NCBI GenBank assembly: GCA_000799755.1
Contig: JUHI01000031.1
Location: forward strand, 1-44,079
Direction of reading: 5' to 3'
DNA: 44,079 bases
Origin: Martinezella tropici
Lineage (GTDB): Bacteria > Pseudomonadota > Alphaproteobacteria > Rhizobiales > Rhizobiaceae
Below the pieces are notes generated by a model. That model saw only the letters and a list, made by a program, of their open reading frames with translations, was not told where the DNA came from and searched no databases. Position 1 is the first letter of the stretch. Every line of letters starts with the position of its first letter. The position numbers and the translations under genes are program-made. This document shows, one piece after another, positions 16,765 to 25,539 of the stretch.

Positions 16765-18290
16765 GTCACAACTCCGCTTGCCGCCTCGGCCGAAGCGCTT
16801 AGACGCCGCCAAAGCGGTGTCATGGCCTCTGTCATGTCCCTATAGAGCGCGTAACGTCTGTCGTAATGCACCGCTAACGCTTCATTAGGTTCGTAGTGAC
16901 GATCGATGCGCACCATCGCATCGGCGCCCTCAGTAAAATCAGCAAAGAGGCCGACACCTGTTCCCGCCGCAATCGCCGCGCCCAATGCGCCCGTTTCCTG
17001 CGAAACAGCCACCGAGACGGGTACGCCGAGAACATCCGCAAAGATCTGCGGCCAGAGCCGGCTGCGCGAACCGCCACCCGACAGAACAGCTTTGTCAAAG
17101 ATTGCACCCGCCTTGCGGATCGTTTCGACATGCTGGCGATGACCGAAGGCGACACCTTCAAGCAGGGCGCGGATCAGATGCCCCTTCGTATGCCAGCCGG
17201 CAATGCCATAAAAGCCGGCACGAGCATGGCCATCCTGCTGCGCGCCATAGAGGTAGGGATGATAGAGCGGGTCGTCCGCCGCAGGGTCGATTGCCGCCGC
17301 CAGAGCGCAGCATGCGTCGAAGGGAGACCCGTCCGCCGTACGGCCGCCCTCGAAAAATTCCCGCACAAGCCATTCGAGATTGGCCGCGGACGTGGCGCTG
17401 TTCTCCATCGCCATGTATCGCTTGCGGTCGAAGGTCGAGGACATGAAAACCGGTCCATCGAGATCGGGGCCGTCGACGATCACCTGGTTGATGCTCCATG
17501 TGCCGGCGATGATCGAAGCGCTTCCGGTGCGCGTCACGCCGGAGCCAAGTGCGGAAGCAACCACGTCGAAGAGACCTCCGACCACCGGAGTGCCGGCCGC
17601 AAGCCCGGTTTCCTGCGCAACCTCCTCCGTCACCGCGCCGGCAATGTCGGCACTCTCGATGAGCGGCGGCAAGAGATCCATGCAATCACTCAACCCGTAG
17701 GCCTCCATCAGAGCTCTGTCGTAACGGCGATTGGCAAGATCGAGCAGACCGGCGCCGGACATGTCGGAAACGTCGCTGACGCGCCTGTCCGTCAGGCGAT
17801 TGACGATAAAATCCTTGGAGAAAAATATCGTGCCGATCCGGTTGAAAATGTCAGGCTGATGGCGTTTCAGCCATGCAAGCAAAGTAGGCGTCTGGGAGGG
17901 CCAGGGACGCTGGCGGGCAATTGGATAGGTTCTCTCGCCCACCTCTTCGGTCGACCATTGCTCGACCATGGCCGTTGCTCTCGTATCCAGGGATTGAATC
18001 CCAAGCAGCGGCTCACCGTTCCGGTCAAGCGCGTAGAGGCCGTTGCCGTGACCGGCGCAGCCGATCGCGGCAATATCGTCCGCGGCAACACCCGCCTCAT
18101 CGAGGCAGGCACGGATGACGCGCCGGGCATTGGCCCAGAGTTCGCCAAGGTCGCGCTCGACATGGCCCGGATACGGCATGCGACTATGCCCCTCTTCTCC
18201 GGCCCGCGCCAGTTCCCGCCCCGTCTTGTCGAAGATCACCGCCTTGATGACGGTGTTACCGGCATCGAGCCCCAACAAATACTCTCCCAT
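16761..18290 (-). CDS. FGGY-family carbohydrate kinase
   Basis: 509 residues starting MGEYLLGLDAGNTVIKAVIFD, which is the phosphate-1 loop of the sugar-kinase/actin fold. GCAGHGNGLYALDRNG, the sugar-site loop FFSKDFIVNRLT, GGLFDVVASALGSG and the C-terminal adenosine motif VLSGGGSRSRLWPQIFADVLG complete the FGGY pattern. It resembles the LyxK/XylB side of the family and is also the type of kinase used in ery and lsr loci. Here it should phosphorylate the imported polyol or ketose in the cytoplasm. GAGGGG precedes its ATG. It lies 66 bases after the aldolase gene and overlaps the oxidoreductase gene by four. Confidence 0.9.
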   Translation of the reverse strand: MGEYLLGLDAGNTVIKAVIFDKTGRELARAGEEGHSRMPYPGHVERDLGELWANARRVIRACLDEAGVAADDIAAIGCAGHGNGLYALDRNGEPLLGIQSLDTRATAMVEQWSTEEVGERTYPIARQRPWPSQTPTLLAWLKRHQPDIFNRIGTIFFSKDFIVNRLTDRRVSDVSDMSGAGLLDLANRRYDRALMEAYGLSDCMDLLPPLIESADIAGAVTEEVAQETGLAAGTPVVGGLFDVVASALGSGVTRTGSASIIAGTWSINQVIVDGPDLDGPVFMSSTFDRKRYMAMENSATSAANLEWLVREFFEGGRTADGSPFDACCALAAAIDPAADDPLYHPYLYGAQQDGHARAGFYGIAGWHTKGHLIRALLEGVAFGHRQHVETIRKAGAIFDKAVLSGGGSRSRLWPQIFADVLGVPVSVAVSQETGALGAAIAAGTGVGLFADFTEGADAMVRIDRHYEPNEALAVHYDRRYALYRDMTEAMTPLWRRLSASAEAASGVVT

Positions 18291-18332
18291 TCAGAACCCC
18301 TCCCAAGGTCCATGTCTTGCCATCCTGCAAGC

Positions 18333-18348
18333 GCCGCCCAGGGGCGGC
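18333..18348 (-). terminator. Intra-operon hairpin between aldolase and kinase genes
   Basis: GCCGCC and GGCGGC enclose a four-base loop, with a wider pairing AGCGCC/GGCGCT (18330-18358) possible. No T-run; probably an mRNA processing or stability element. Confidence 0.4.
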
Positions 18349-18356
18349 TACCGGCG

Positions 18357-19199
18357 CTATCCCCGACGATAGAGCTCGAAGGCTTCTTCGCCGCCGGCAT
18401 CCTCATGTACTATCGCCATCAGGCCGTGCACAACGGAGCTGGGATTTGAATGCTGGTAGATGTTGCGCCCATAGACCATGCCCATTGCACCCTGGCGCAT
18501 CAAGGCGGCCGATTTGTCGAATACGGCGCGAAGGTCCTCCTTGCCGCCGCCGCGCACCAGAACCGGGCAGCGCGCCGCCTCGACCACACGATGAAAATCC
18601 TCCGGGTTGGTCGTGGGATCGGCCTTGACGATATCGGCACCCATTTCACGGGCCAACCGCGTCAACGTAACGATCTTGCCGGCATCGCCATCGACCATGT
18701 AGCCGCCGCGCTCTGTTACCGGCTGCATCACGAGCGGCTCGATCATCAGCGGCATGCCGTATTTCTCGCAATCGGCGCGCACGCGGGCGATGTTCTGCAC
18801 ACACTGGCGGAACAGATCAGGCTCATCCGGCAGCATGAAGAGGTTGACGACCACGCAGGCCGCATCCATTTGCAAGGCGCCGATCAGCGGCTCAGCATCA
18901 TTCTGCAGCACGGCCCACATGTCGCGGTGGCGGATGCGATTATAGGGATTGCCCATGTCGATACGCATGACAAGGGCCGGCTTATCCTTGCCCGGAACCT
19001 CCTGCAACAGGTCGGCCTGACCATAGTTCATCTGGATGGCATCGGGCCTGGCATCGATCAGTGCCTTCACGACGCCTGGCATGTCCTCCAAACCATCGAG
19101 GAAGGACGGCTCGTTGCAGACGCCGTGATCGATCGCCACATCCAGGCAACGGCCGTTGCCGAACAGCCGGTTCATCCGGACTTTGCGGTTGTCTCGCAT
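18357..19199 (-). CDS. Class I aldolase, LsrF/FbaB-DeoC superfamily
   Basis: 280 residues from ATG 19199, preceded by AAAGGAG and overlapping the GlpD-like gene by 28 bases. A TIM-barrel aldolase: VAIDHG (21-26), the probable Schiff-base lysine Lys182 in GADIVKADPTT, the phosphate-binding CPVLVRGGGKEDL (about 201-213) and MGMVYGRNIYQ before a C-terminus (EEAFELYRRG) that closely matches the LsrF pattern. LsrF-type enzymes act on phosphorylated open-chain sugars from an FGGY kinase. Here it is between a GlpD-like dehydrogenase and the kinase, so retro-aldol cleavage of a ketose phosphate, perhaps to dihydroxyacetone phosphate plus an aldehyde, is a reasonable inference. Confidence 0.82.
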   Translation of the reverse strand: MRDNRKVRMNRLFGNGRCLDVAIDHGVCNEPSFLDGLEDMPGVVKALIDARPDAIQMNYGQADLLQEVPGKDKPALVMRIDMGNPYNRIRHRDMWAVLQNDAEPLIGALQMDAACVVVNLFMLPDEPDLFRQCVQNIARVRADCEKYGMPLMIEPLVMQPVTERGGYMVDGDAGKIVTLTRLAREMGADIVKADPTTNPEDFHRVVEAARCPVLVRGGGKEDLRAVFDKSAALMRQGAMGMVYGRNIYQHSNPSSVVHGLMAIVHEDAGGEEAFELYRRG

Positions 19200-20920
19200 G
19201 GTTTACTCCTTTGTTCGTTTCTTGCAGCAAGGGTTTGTTCCGTAACGCCGTGGCGCTCCCGCATAAGAGCGAGAAAGCGGGTGCGTTCTTCGAGCCTGTC
19301 TCGCGTCGTCCAGGCCTTTTCGGCGGCAAGCAGGTCGAGGACAGCCTCGGTCATGACGAGCGACAGCTCGCCAGTCACGGCCAATGTCGTGCGTCGCAGC
19401 AACAGATCGTCGAGATGCTCGACCGCCTCCGTACGGACAAGATGGAGGAGCTCGCGCGCGCTGTAGCCGTCATGGGGCAGGCGATGATCCGGCTCCGCCG
19501 CGACGAAGCGGGCAATCTCTTCGGCATCCGTGCCATAACGTTCGAAAAGGATCGCCACACGCCCGAGCGGGACGCCTGTCACTGCCGAGACCTCCCGAAT
19601 CCAGCCGTTGCGGTCCTTCGGAAAGGCCCGTCCGCCGCCGAACGTACGATCGGCCGTATCCACAAGGCGCGGTCGACCCAGCCGACCAAGCGCCATATCG
19701 GCAGCAAGCTCGCCAAAGGAGCGGAAGGTGGTCCACTTGCCGCCGATCATGCAGAGAACCGGCGGCCCGCCATCTTCTCCGTCGAGCACTGTGCAGAAAT
19801 GATCGCGCGGAATACGGCCGGTGAAGCTGTCCTTGCTGGCCGGCAGCGGGCGCACGCCGGCAAACTGGAAGACGATATCCTCCAGACGGAGGCGAACACC
19901 CGGCAGCACGAAGGCAAGGGACTGCAGAATGTAGTCTCGCTCATCCGCCTCGCAACGCACCATGTCAGGATCGTCGACGCGGATATCCGTCGATCCCACA
20001 AGCACCTTGCCGAGATAGGGAAAGAGGATGCAGATGCGCCCGTCTTCGTTCTCGTAGTAGATCATATGCCCGTCGAGCATGTCGTGCAGCGCCGGACTGT
20101 CGACGATCAGATGCGAGCCTTTGGTGCCCCCCATCAGCCGTGCCGGTCGCGCATCTTCTGAGAAGAGTTTGCCGTTGGTGATATCGATCCAGCCGCCGGT
20201 CGCATTGATGACTAGCTTCGGCCTGATGGCGAAGCTCTCGCCGGAAATCTCGTCCTTGCATGCAAAGCAGCCAGGCGCCGTCTGCTCGATCGTCGCATAG
20301 TTCAATGCTTTCGCATGCGGGCCGGCGGAAAGTCCGTCACGCAGCAGCTCGATGCCGATGCGTTCGGGATGACTTACCCAGGCATCATAGTAGGTCGCGG
20401 AATTGCGGATCAACGGATTGAGTGCCGGCCATTTCCGCAGCGTCTCCTTGCGGCTGCGGAATTGATGGCCTGGCATCTGCATCCGCTTGCGCGTCAGGAA
20501 ATCGTAAATGCCGAGACCGGCCTTGATGGCGATGGCGCCGCGCCGGCTCGGACGGCGGGTGAGGCCGAGAAACCGGATGACGCCATTGGCAAGGCCTGAG
20601 AAAATGTCGAAGATCGGCACCATCGTCGGCAATGGTGCAACGTAGTGGGGCGCGTTGCGCAACAGCCTGTCGCGCTCCACCAGCGATTCACGCACAAGGC
20701 TGAACTCGCCATTTTCGAGATAGCGCAATCCACCATGAACCATGCGCGAAGGAGCCGCGCTCGCGCCGGAACAAAAGTCGCTCTTCTCGACAAGCAGGAC
20801 ATCGACGCCCTGCAACGCCAGCTCGCGGAAGACGCTAAGGCCGTTGATGCCGCCACCGACGACGCACACCTCCACCATCGGGCTTCGGCGAAGCCCGTCC
20901 AATATATCTTTGCGGTTCAT
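19172..20920 (-). CDS. Glycerol-3-phosphate dehydrogenase-like FAD protein (GlpD/EryB type)
   Basis: 582 residues. N-terminal FAD site VEVCVVGGGINGLSVFREL and EKSDFCSGASAAPSRMVHGGLRYLE, the GlpD signature region; then LVINATGGWID, GTKGSHLIVDSP, VLVGSTDI, GVRPLPASK and IGGKWTTFRSFGELAAD; the C-terminal DAO_C-type domain follows (about 400-570). Enzymes of this type oxidise polyol phosphates at the carbon next to the phosphate carbon: GlpD acts on glycerol 3-phosphate and EryB on erythritol phosphate. It starts 12 bases after the aldo/keto reductase stop. Within a kinase-aldolase operon it probably turns a polyol phosphate into a ketose phosphate rather than serving glycerol, since no glycerol uptake genes are present. 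Confidence 0.88.
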   Translation of the reverse strand: MNRKDILDGLRRSPMVEVCVVGGGINGLSVFRELALQGVDVLLVEKSDFCSGASAAPSRMVHGGLRYLENGEFSLVRESLVERDRLLRNAPHYVAPLPTMVPIFDIFSGLANGVIRFLGLTRRPSRRGAIAIKAGLGIYDFLTRKRMQMPGHQFRSRKETLRKWPALNPLIRNSATYYDAWVSHPERIGIELLRDGLSAGPHAKALNYATIEQTAPGCFACKDEISGESFAIRPKLVINATGGWIDITNGKLFSEDARPARLMGGTKGSHLIVDSPALHDMLDGHMIYYENEDGRICILFPYLGKVLVGSTDIRVDDPDMVRCEADERDYILQSLAFVLPGVRLRLEDIVFQFAGVRPLPASKDSFTGRIPRDHFCTVLDGEDGGPPVLCMIGGKWTTFRSFGELAADMALGRLGRPRLVDTADRTFGGGRAFPKDRNGWIREVSAVTGVPLGRVAILFERYGTDAEEIARFVAAEPDHRLPHDGYSARELLHLVRTEAVEHLDDLLLRRTTLAVTGELSLVMTEAVLDLLAAEKAWTTRDRLEERTRFLALMRERHGVTEQTLAARNEQRSKPCETTAKSG

Positions 20921-20932
20921 GATGGTTGTCCG

Positions 20933-21928
20933 TTACCCGTCCATGTTGACCAGTTTCGCCGCTATGGCGGCGTCTATGGCCGCAAGCTCTTCCGCCCCGA
21001 GCCGGAGCGTGCCTGCCCGCGCATTGTCGAGTGCCTGCGCCGGGTTGCGCGCGCCGCAGAGCGCGAAGGTCACGCCCGGCTGCGCCAAAGTCCAGGCAAT
21101 GACCGTTTGCGCCACGCTCGCTGAATGTTGTTCGGCGAGCGGCCGGAGCGCTTCCGCAAAAGCCAGCACTTTGCGGCGGTTATCGACGGAGAAGCGCGGA
21201 TTGCCCTTGCGCTGATCGTCACCCGAAAACACACGCGCCGGACCGACCGTACCCGACAACAGGCCAAGCGCCAGGGAGGAATAGCTGAGCGTCGACACAC
21301 CGTTTTCAATTGTGAGGGGCAACAAGGCATCCTCGATTTCGCGATCGATCATGCTGAACCGTTCCTGGATCGCATCGAGCGCGCCGGCGCGAACATACTG
21401 ATCGAGGTCGGACCGGCTGACATTGCTTGCACCGATCGCACGGATTTTCCCTGCCCGTTTGAGATCCTCAAGGGCTCTTATCGTCTCCTCGATCGGTGTC
21501 GTCGCGTCCTGCCAATGGGTGATATAGAGATCGATGTAATCGGTGCCGAGCCGCCTGAGGCTTTCCTCGACCTCATGGATGATCGAATCCCGGCCGAGAT
21601 AGCGATGGACGGGTTTGCCGTCCTGATCGAAGAAATGGCTCCCCTTGCGGGTATGCCAGACAAGGCCGCATTTCGTGGCGATCACGGTCTGGTCGCGCCG
21701 ACCCTTGATGGCCTTGCCGACGATCTCTTCCGATCGGCCGAGACCATAGGCGGGCGCAGTGTCGATGAGCGTGACGCCGGCATCGAGCGAGGCCTGGATG
21801 GCGGCGATGGATTCCGCCTCGTCCGTTCCACCCCACATCCAGCCGCCGACCGCCCATGTTCCCAGCCCGACGGCCGAAGCCTTGACACCGGAACGTCCGA
21901 TGTCACGGACCAACTGTTCGCCGCTCAT
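20933..21928 (-). CDS. Aldo/keto reductase
   Basis: 331 residues. The catalytic tetrad is present: Asp56 (LIDTAPAYG), Tyr61, Lys86 (IATKCG) and His138 (YITHWQD). GKIRAIGASNVS and the C-terminal cofactor loop GARNPAQALDNARAG are as expected for NADPH-dependent members (AKR11-13-like). Its ATG overlaps the regulator's TGA (ATGA), indicating coupled translation. Possible roles are interconverting polyol and aldose, or disposing of the aldehyde made by the aldolase; substrate not determinable. Confidence 0.88.
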   Translation of the reverse strand: MSGEQLVRDIGRSGVKASAVGLGTWAVGGWMWGGTDEAESIAAIQASLDAGVTLIDTAPAYGLGRSEEIVGKAIKGRRDQTVIATKCGLVWHTRKGSHFFDQDGKPVHRYLGRDSIIHEVEESLRRLGTDYIDLYITHWQDATTPIEETIRALEDLKRAGKIRAIGASNVSRSDLDQYVRAGALDAIQERFSMIDREIEDALLPLTIENGVSTLSYSSLALGLLSGTVGPARVFSGDDQRKGNPRFSVDNRRKVLAFAEALRPLAEQHSASVAQTVIAWTLAQPGVTFALCGARNPAQALDNARAGTLRLGAEELAAIDAAIAAKLVNMDG

Positions 21929-22935
21929 GCGGAAACTCCTTCCTCGGATGCCATTTCAAGGATGCGCGCACCGGTCGCCTCGTCGGTGACGAGCGTATCG
22001 ATATGATTGCCGCGCATGACGCTCAGGATCGGGCCTGCCTTGTTTGGCCCGCTCGCCACGCCGATCTTCATCGGGATCGAGGCAAACTCCGGCAGCGTCA
22101 ACGATACCAGCGAACGATTGAGGCTGTAATCGCAGATCCGGCCCCGGTCATCGAGCAGGTGGGCCAGCAATTCGCAGCTCGCGCCGGACCGCTCGATCGC
22201 CAAACGGTCTGTGCTGGAGGACGGGTGCAGGTCGTAATAGCTTGAATCGTCCGTCAGGATGGAACCGATGCCGACGACCGCCACCTTGGCTTCACGCGCC
22301 CGTTTGAAGACATCGGCGACGGAGCGCATGTTGATCAGCATCGCCCTTTGCTCGGCATCGTCGGCAAAGAGCGGCGCGTGGATCTGATAGGAATGTCCGC
22401 CAAGCCGGTCGGCCATCAGCGTCGAAACATGATTGACATCGGTGTAGTGCTTGCCTTGGACGCAGCCCGTCGCCGGAATGACTTCGACGTCGAAACGACG
22501 CGGCGCCTGCAGCCCTGCAACGACGGCGCTGACACCCTTGCCGCCCGTGATGCAGATCGTGTCGCCATCGGCGATCTCTTCCAGCAGCAAGCGCGCGGCC
22601 GCTTCGCCGACGGCAAGCAGCGCGGTCTGCGGATTGTCCGAGACGGTCGGCACCACGACTGCGCGGCTGATGCCGCCGAGAGCCAGGAGCCGTTCTTCCA
22701 TATCGACGAGCGGTTCGACCGGGGACTTGATCTTGATTTCGACGAGACCAAGCTGGCGGCCCCGCTTGATGAGACGGTTGACGGTGGCGTGCGATATGCC
22801 GAGCTGATCGGCGATCTGCGCCTGGGTGAGCCCTTCCAGGAAGTGCAAGACCAGTGCCTGGTGCATTTGGCGCGCTATGACGATTTCTTCGCGCGGCGCG
22901 GTGGTTGTCTTGGGCTTCAATTTGGCGATCGGCAT
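21925..22935 (-). CDS. SorC-family (sugar-binding) transcriptional regulator
   Basis: 336 residues. N-terminal helix-turn-helix HFLEGLTQAQIADQLGISHATVNRLIKRG, then the SorC sugar-phosphate sensing domain (DTICITGGKGVSAVVAGL, VEVIPATGCVQG, KVAVVGIGSILTDDSSYYDL, GRICDYSLN, IPMKIGVASGPNKAG). Relatives include EryD, LsrR and DeoR-like SorC proteins, which respond to a phosphorylated catabolic intermediate. It sits inside the operon, one base after the permease stop. Probable operators are the palindromes at 26704-26729, so it would regulate its own operon. Confidence 0.9.
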   Translation of the reverse strand: MPIAKLKPKTTTAPREEIVIARQMHQALVLHFLEGLTQAQIADQLGISHATVNRLIKRGRQLGLVEIKIKSPVEPLVDMEERLLALGGISRAVVVPTVSDNPQTALLAVGEAAARLLLEEIADGDTICITGGKGVSAVVAGLQAPRRFDVEVIPATGCVQGKHYTDVNHVSTLMADRLGGHSYQIHAPLFADDAEQRAMLINMRSVADVFKRAREAKVAVVGIGSILTDDSSYYDLHPSSSTDRLAIERSGASCELLAHLLDDRGRICDYSLNRSLVSLTLPEFASIPMKIGVASGPNKAGPILSVMRGNHIDTLVTDEATGARILEMASEEGVSA

Positions 22936-22936
22936 G

Positions 22937-23926
22937 TCAGGCGGCCTTCCGTTTGTGCAGAAGATGGTCGATGGAAACGGCGGTGAGCAGAATGCACCCC
23001 TTGATCATGTCCTGCCAATAGACCGAGACGTTCAGCAGGATCAGCGAACTTGTGACCACCGAGAGAAGCGCAATTCCGAGAATGGCGCCGAGGATCGTCC
23101 CCGAGCCGCCGCTGAGCGATGCCCCGCCGATGACGGCCGCCGCGATGATATTGAGCTCCATGCCGACGCCGAAGGTCGGTGTCGCGGCACCGAAGCGCGA
23201 CATGTAGATGACCCCTGCCGTACCGGCGAGCGTGGAGCAGAGCACGGTCACCCAGAACTTGACGTGGCTGGTCTTGATCCCGGAGTAAAGCGCAGCTTTC
23301 TCGTTGCTTCCCGTATAAAAGACTTTGCGAAAGGCGGTCGCCCGACGCAGCAGGAAGTCGAATATGACGACGACCGCAACGAAGATCAGGATGACATAGG
23401 GAACCCCGTAAAAAGTCCCCTGCCCCACCGCCTTGAAGCTCGGCGGCAAGGTAAAGAGCGACAAGGGTGTTCCCTTGGTGATGATGAGGCAGATGCCGCG
23501 CACGATCACCATGGCAGCAAGCGATGTAATGAAGTGGCTAAGGCCGACCACCGTCACGAAAAATCCCATGATCCCACCGATCGCGCTGCTTGCCAGGATG
23601 CCGATCAGCGACGCGGTCCATGGATCGAGCCCCGCCAGAAAGAGCGAGCCGGACAGTACCATCGCGAAGCAGACCACGGACCCGACCGCAAGATCGATGC
23701 CTCCCACGATCAGCAGGATCGTCATGCCGACGACCACGATTCCTTCGACCGAAAAGCTCATGAGCATCGCGCGGAAATTACCGAACGTCAGGAAATGCGG
23801 CGAAGCGAAGCTCATGATCACGCTGAGCGCGAGAATGATCGCGATCAGCCCGGCCTCGCGCATCGTGCCGATGCGTTTGAAGGACGATGTTTTCGGCGCA
23901 TTTGTCGCTATCGTGTCGGTTGCCAT
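22937..23926 (-). CDS. Sugar ABC transporter permease (RbsC type)
   Basis: 329 residues from ATG 23926, chosen over 23959 because GAGAGGGAT lies directly upstream. Hydrophobic helices throughout; family marks are IVGGIDLAVGSVVCF (about residues 75-89), VVGLSHFITSLAAMVI and AAAVIGGASLSGGSGTILGA near the C-terminus. It forms the membrane channel for the ATPase and binding protein of the same operon. A 22-base gap separates it from the ATPase gene. Confidence 0.92.
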   Translation of the reverse strand: MATDTIATNAPKTSSFKRIGTMREAGLIAIILALSVIMSFASPHFLTFGNFRAMLMSFSVEGIVVVGMTILLIVGGIDLAVGSVVCFAMVLSGSLFLAGLDPWTASLIGILASSAIGGIMGFFVTVVGLSHFITSLAAMVIVRGICLIITKGTPLSLFTLPPSFKAVGQGTFYGVPYVILIFVAVVVIFDFLLRRATAFRKVFYTGSNEKAALYSGIKTSHVKFWVTVLCSTLAGTAGVIYMSRFGAATPTFGVGMELNIIAAAVIGGASLSGGSGTILGAILGIALLSVVTSSLILLNVSVYWQDMIKGCILLTAVSIDHLLHKRKAA

Positions 23927-23948
23927 ATCCCTCTCTCCCACTTTTTCC

Positions 23949-25475
23949 TCACGCGGCATGGTTCGTGGCCCTTGCGGCGCCTATTCCCGAAGCCAGGCGG
24001 ATCACAGCCTCCTCCGTCATCTCGTCGGCATCGAGCTCACCCGCGATGCGCCCCTCGCGGACAACGAGCACGCGATCGGAAAGCCCGAGCAATTCCGGCA
24101 TTTCAGAGGATATGACGACGATACCGATACCGGAGCGCGCAAGCTCGCGCAGAAGCCTGTGAATTTCCGCCTTCGCACCGACATCGATCCCGCGTGTCGG
24201 CTCATCCATCACGATGACCCTGGGCGTGACCGCCAGCTGCTTGGCGATCGCCACCTTCTGCTGGTTACCGCCGGAAAGCGATTTGACCGGAGCGTCGACA
24301 CCGCTCATGCGCACCGACAGCCGCCTTGCGAGATCTTCCGCGCGCGCCGCCTCGACGCGACCCTTGAGCAGTCCGGCGGAATTGGACAGCGATTTCAAAT
24401 CCAGAACGGAGATATTCTGCGCGATCGACATGTCGAGAAACACGCCCGAGCCCTTGCGATCCTCCGAAAGATAGACAATGCCCGCCTTCACCGCATCGGA
24501 ATAGGATTTGATCTTCTCCATCCTGCCGTGCAGTCGGATCGTACCCGCGATACGGGGCCGCAGTCCGCAAATGCCCTCGGCGATTTCCGTGCGGCCGGAG
24601 CCGATCAGACCGCCTATGCCGAGGATTTCGCCCTGGCGCAGCGAGAAGCTGACATCATGGAAGCGTTCGCCGTCGCCCATATCCCGAACATCAAGGATCG
24701 TCTCGCCGGATGCCTCGCCTGGCTGCAGCTTTTCGGGATAGAGCTGGGTAATCTCGCGCCCCACCATCCGCCGCACCACGTCGTCGGGCGTGATATCGGC
24801 AACGCGTTCGGTGCACACGTAACGACCGTCGCGCAAGACAGTCACACGGTCGCAAAGGCTGAATATCTCCGCCATGCGATGGCTGATATAGATGATCGAG
24901 ATACCATTCGCCTTCAGGTCGCGAATGATCGAAAAGAGTTGCTGCGCTTCGGTTTCCGTCAGCGCCGCCGTCGGCTCGTCGAGGATCAACACGCGGCAGT
25001 CAAGCGTCAGCGCCTTGGCAATTTCCACAAGCTGCTGGCTGGAGATCGACAGATCCGCCACCTTGCGGCGCACATCGATTGCGGCAAGCCGGTTCATCAC
25101 GGCCTGCGCGTCGCGCTCCAGTGCCCGGTAATTCATGAAGGGCGCACGGCGGCGATTGGTGGCGGCCATGAACATGTTTTCCGCCACCGTCGCATCCGGA
25201 CAAAGCGCGATTTCCTGATGCACCAGCCCGATGCCGAGCATCTGGGCCACGGCAGGAGACGTGATGCGCACGGGGCTGCCGTCAACGCGGATCTCACCTT
25301 CGGTCGGCTGCACCACGCCGGCAATGACATTCATCAGCGTCGACTTGCCGGCGCCGTTCTCGCCGCAAATCGCATGAACCTCGCCCCGCTCGAGCGTGAA
25401 GCTGACGTCCGACAACGCCAGTACCGTCCCGAAATGCTTGGTCACGCCCTGTATGGTGAGTATCGGCTGCGCCAC
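23949..25475 (-). CDS. Sugar ABC transporter ATPase, tandem domain
   Basis: 508 residues from GTG 25475, selected because GGGAGGA precedes it at good spacing (an ATG at 25502 lies before that site). Domain 1: GENGAGKST, LSISSQQLVEIAKAL, RVLILDEPTAALT. Domain 2: GLIGSGRTEIAEG (degenerate Walker A usual in this subfamily), LSGGNQQKVAIAKQL, VIVMDEPTRGIDVGAK. This is the RbsA/EryE/LsrA type. The hairpin at 25498-25526 lies between it and the binding-protein gene, so its level is probably set below that of the binding protein. Confidence 0.92.
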   Translation of the reverse strand: MAQPILTIQGVTKHFGTVLALSDVSFTLERGEVHAICGENGAGKSTLMNVIAGVVQPTEGEIRVDGSPVRITSPAVAQMLGIGLVHQEIALCPDATVAENMFMAATNRRRAPFMNYRALERDAQAVMNRLAAIDVRRKVADLSISSQQLVEIAKALTLDCRVLILDEPTAALTETEAQQLFSIIRDLKANGISIIYISHRMAEIFSLCDRVTVLRDGRYVCTERVADITPDDVVRRMVGREITQLYPEKLQPGEASGETILDVRDMGDGERFHDVSFSLRQGEILGIGGLIGSGRTEIAEGICGLRPRIAGTIRLHGRMEKIKSYSDAVKAGIVYLSEDRKGSGVFLDMSIAQNISVLDLKSLSNSAGLLKGRVEAARAEDLARRLSVRMSGVDAPVKSLSGGNQQKVAIAKQLAVTPRVIVMDEPTRGIDVGAKAEIHRLLRELARSGIGIVVISSEMPELLGLSDRVLVVREGRIAGELDADEMTEEAVIRLASGIGAARATNHAA

Positions 25476-25497
25476 GTCATTCCTCCCTACCCCAAAG

Positions 25498-25526
25498 GTC
25501 ATCCGCGCCTGGACGGCGCGGATGAC
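25498..25526 (-). terminator. Intra-operon hairpin after binding-protein gene
   Basis: GTCATCCGCGCC (25498-25509) and GGCGCGGATGAC (25515-25526) form a perfect 12-bp stem with a five-base loop, between the stop of the binding-protein gene and the ATPase start. No T-run follows, so read-through is expected. Confidence 0.72.
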
Positions 25527-25539
25527 GCCTATGTGGAGC

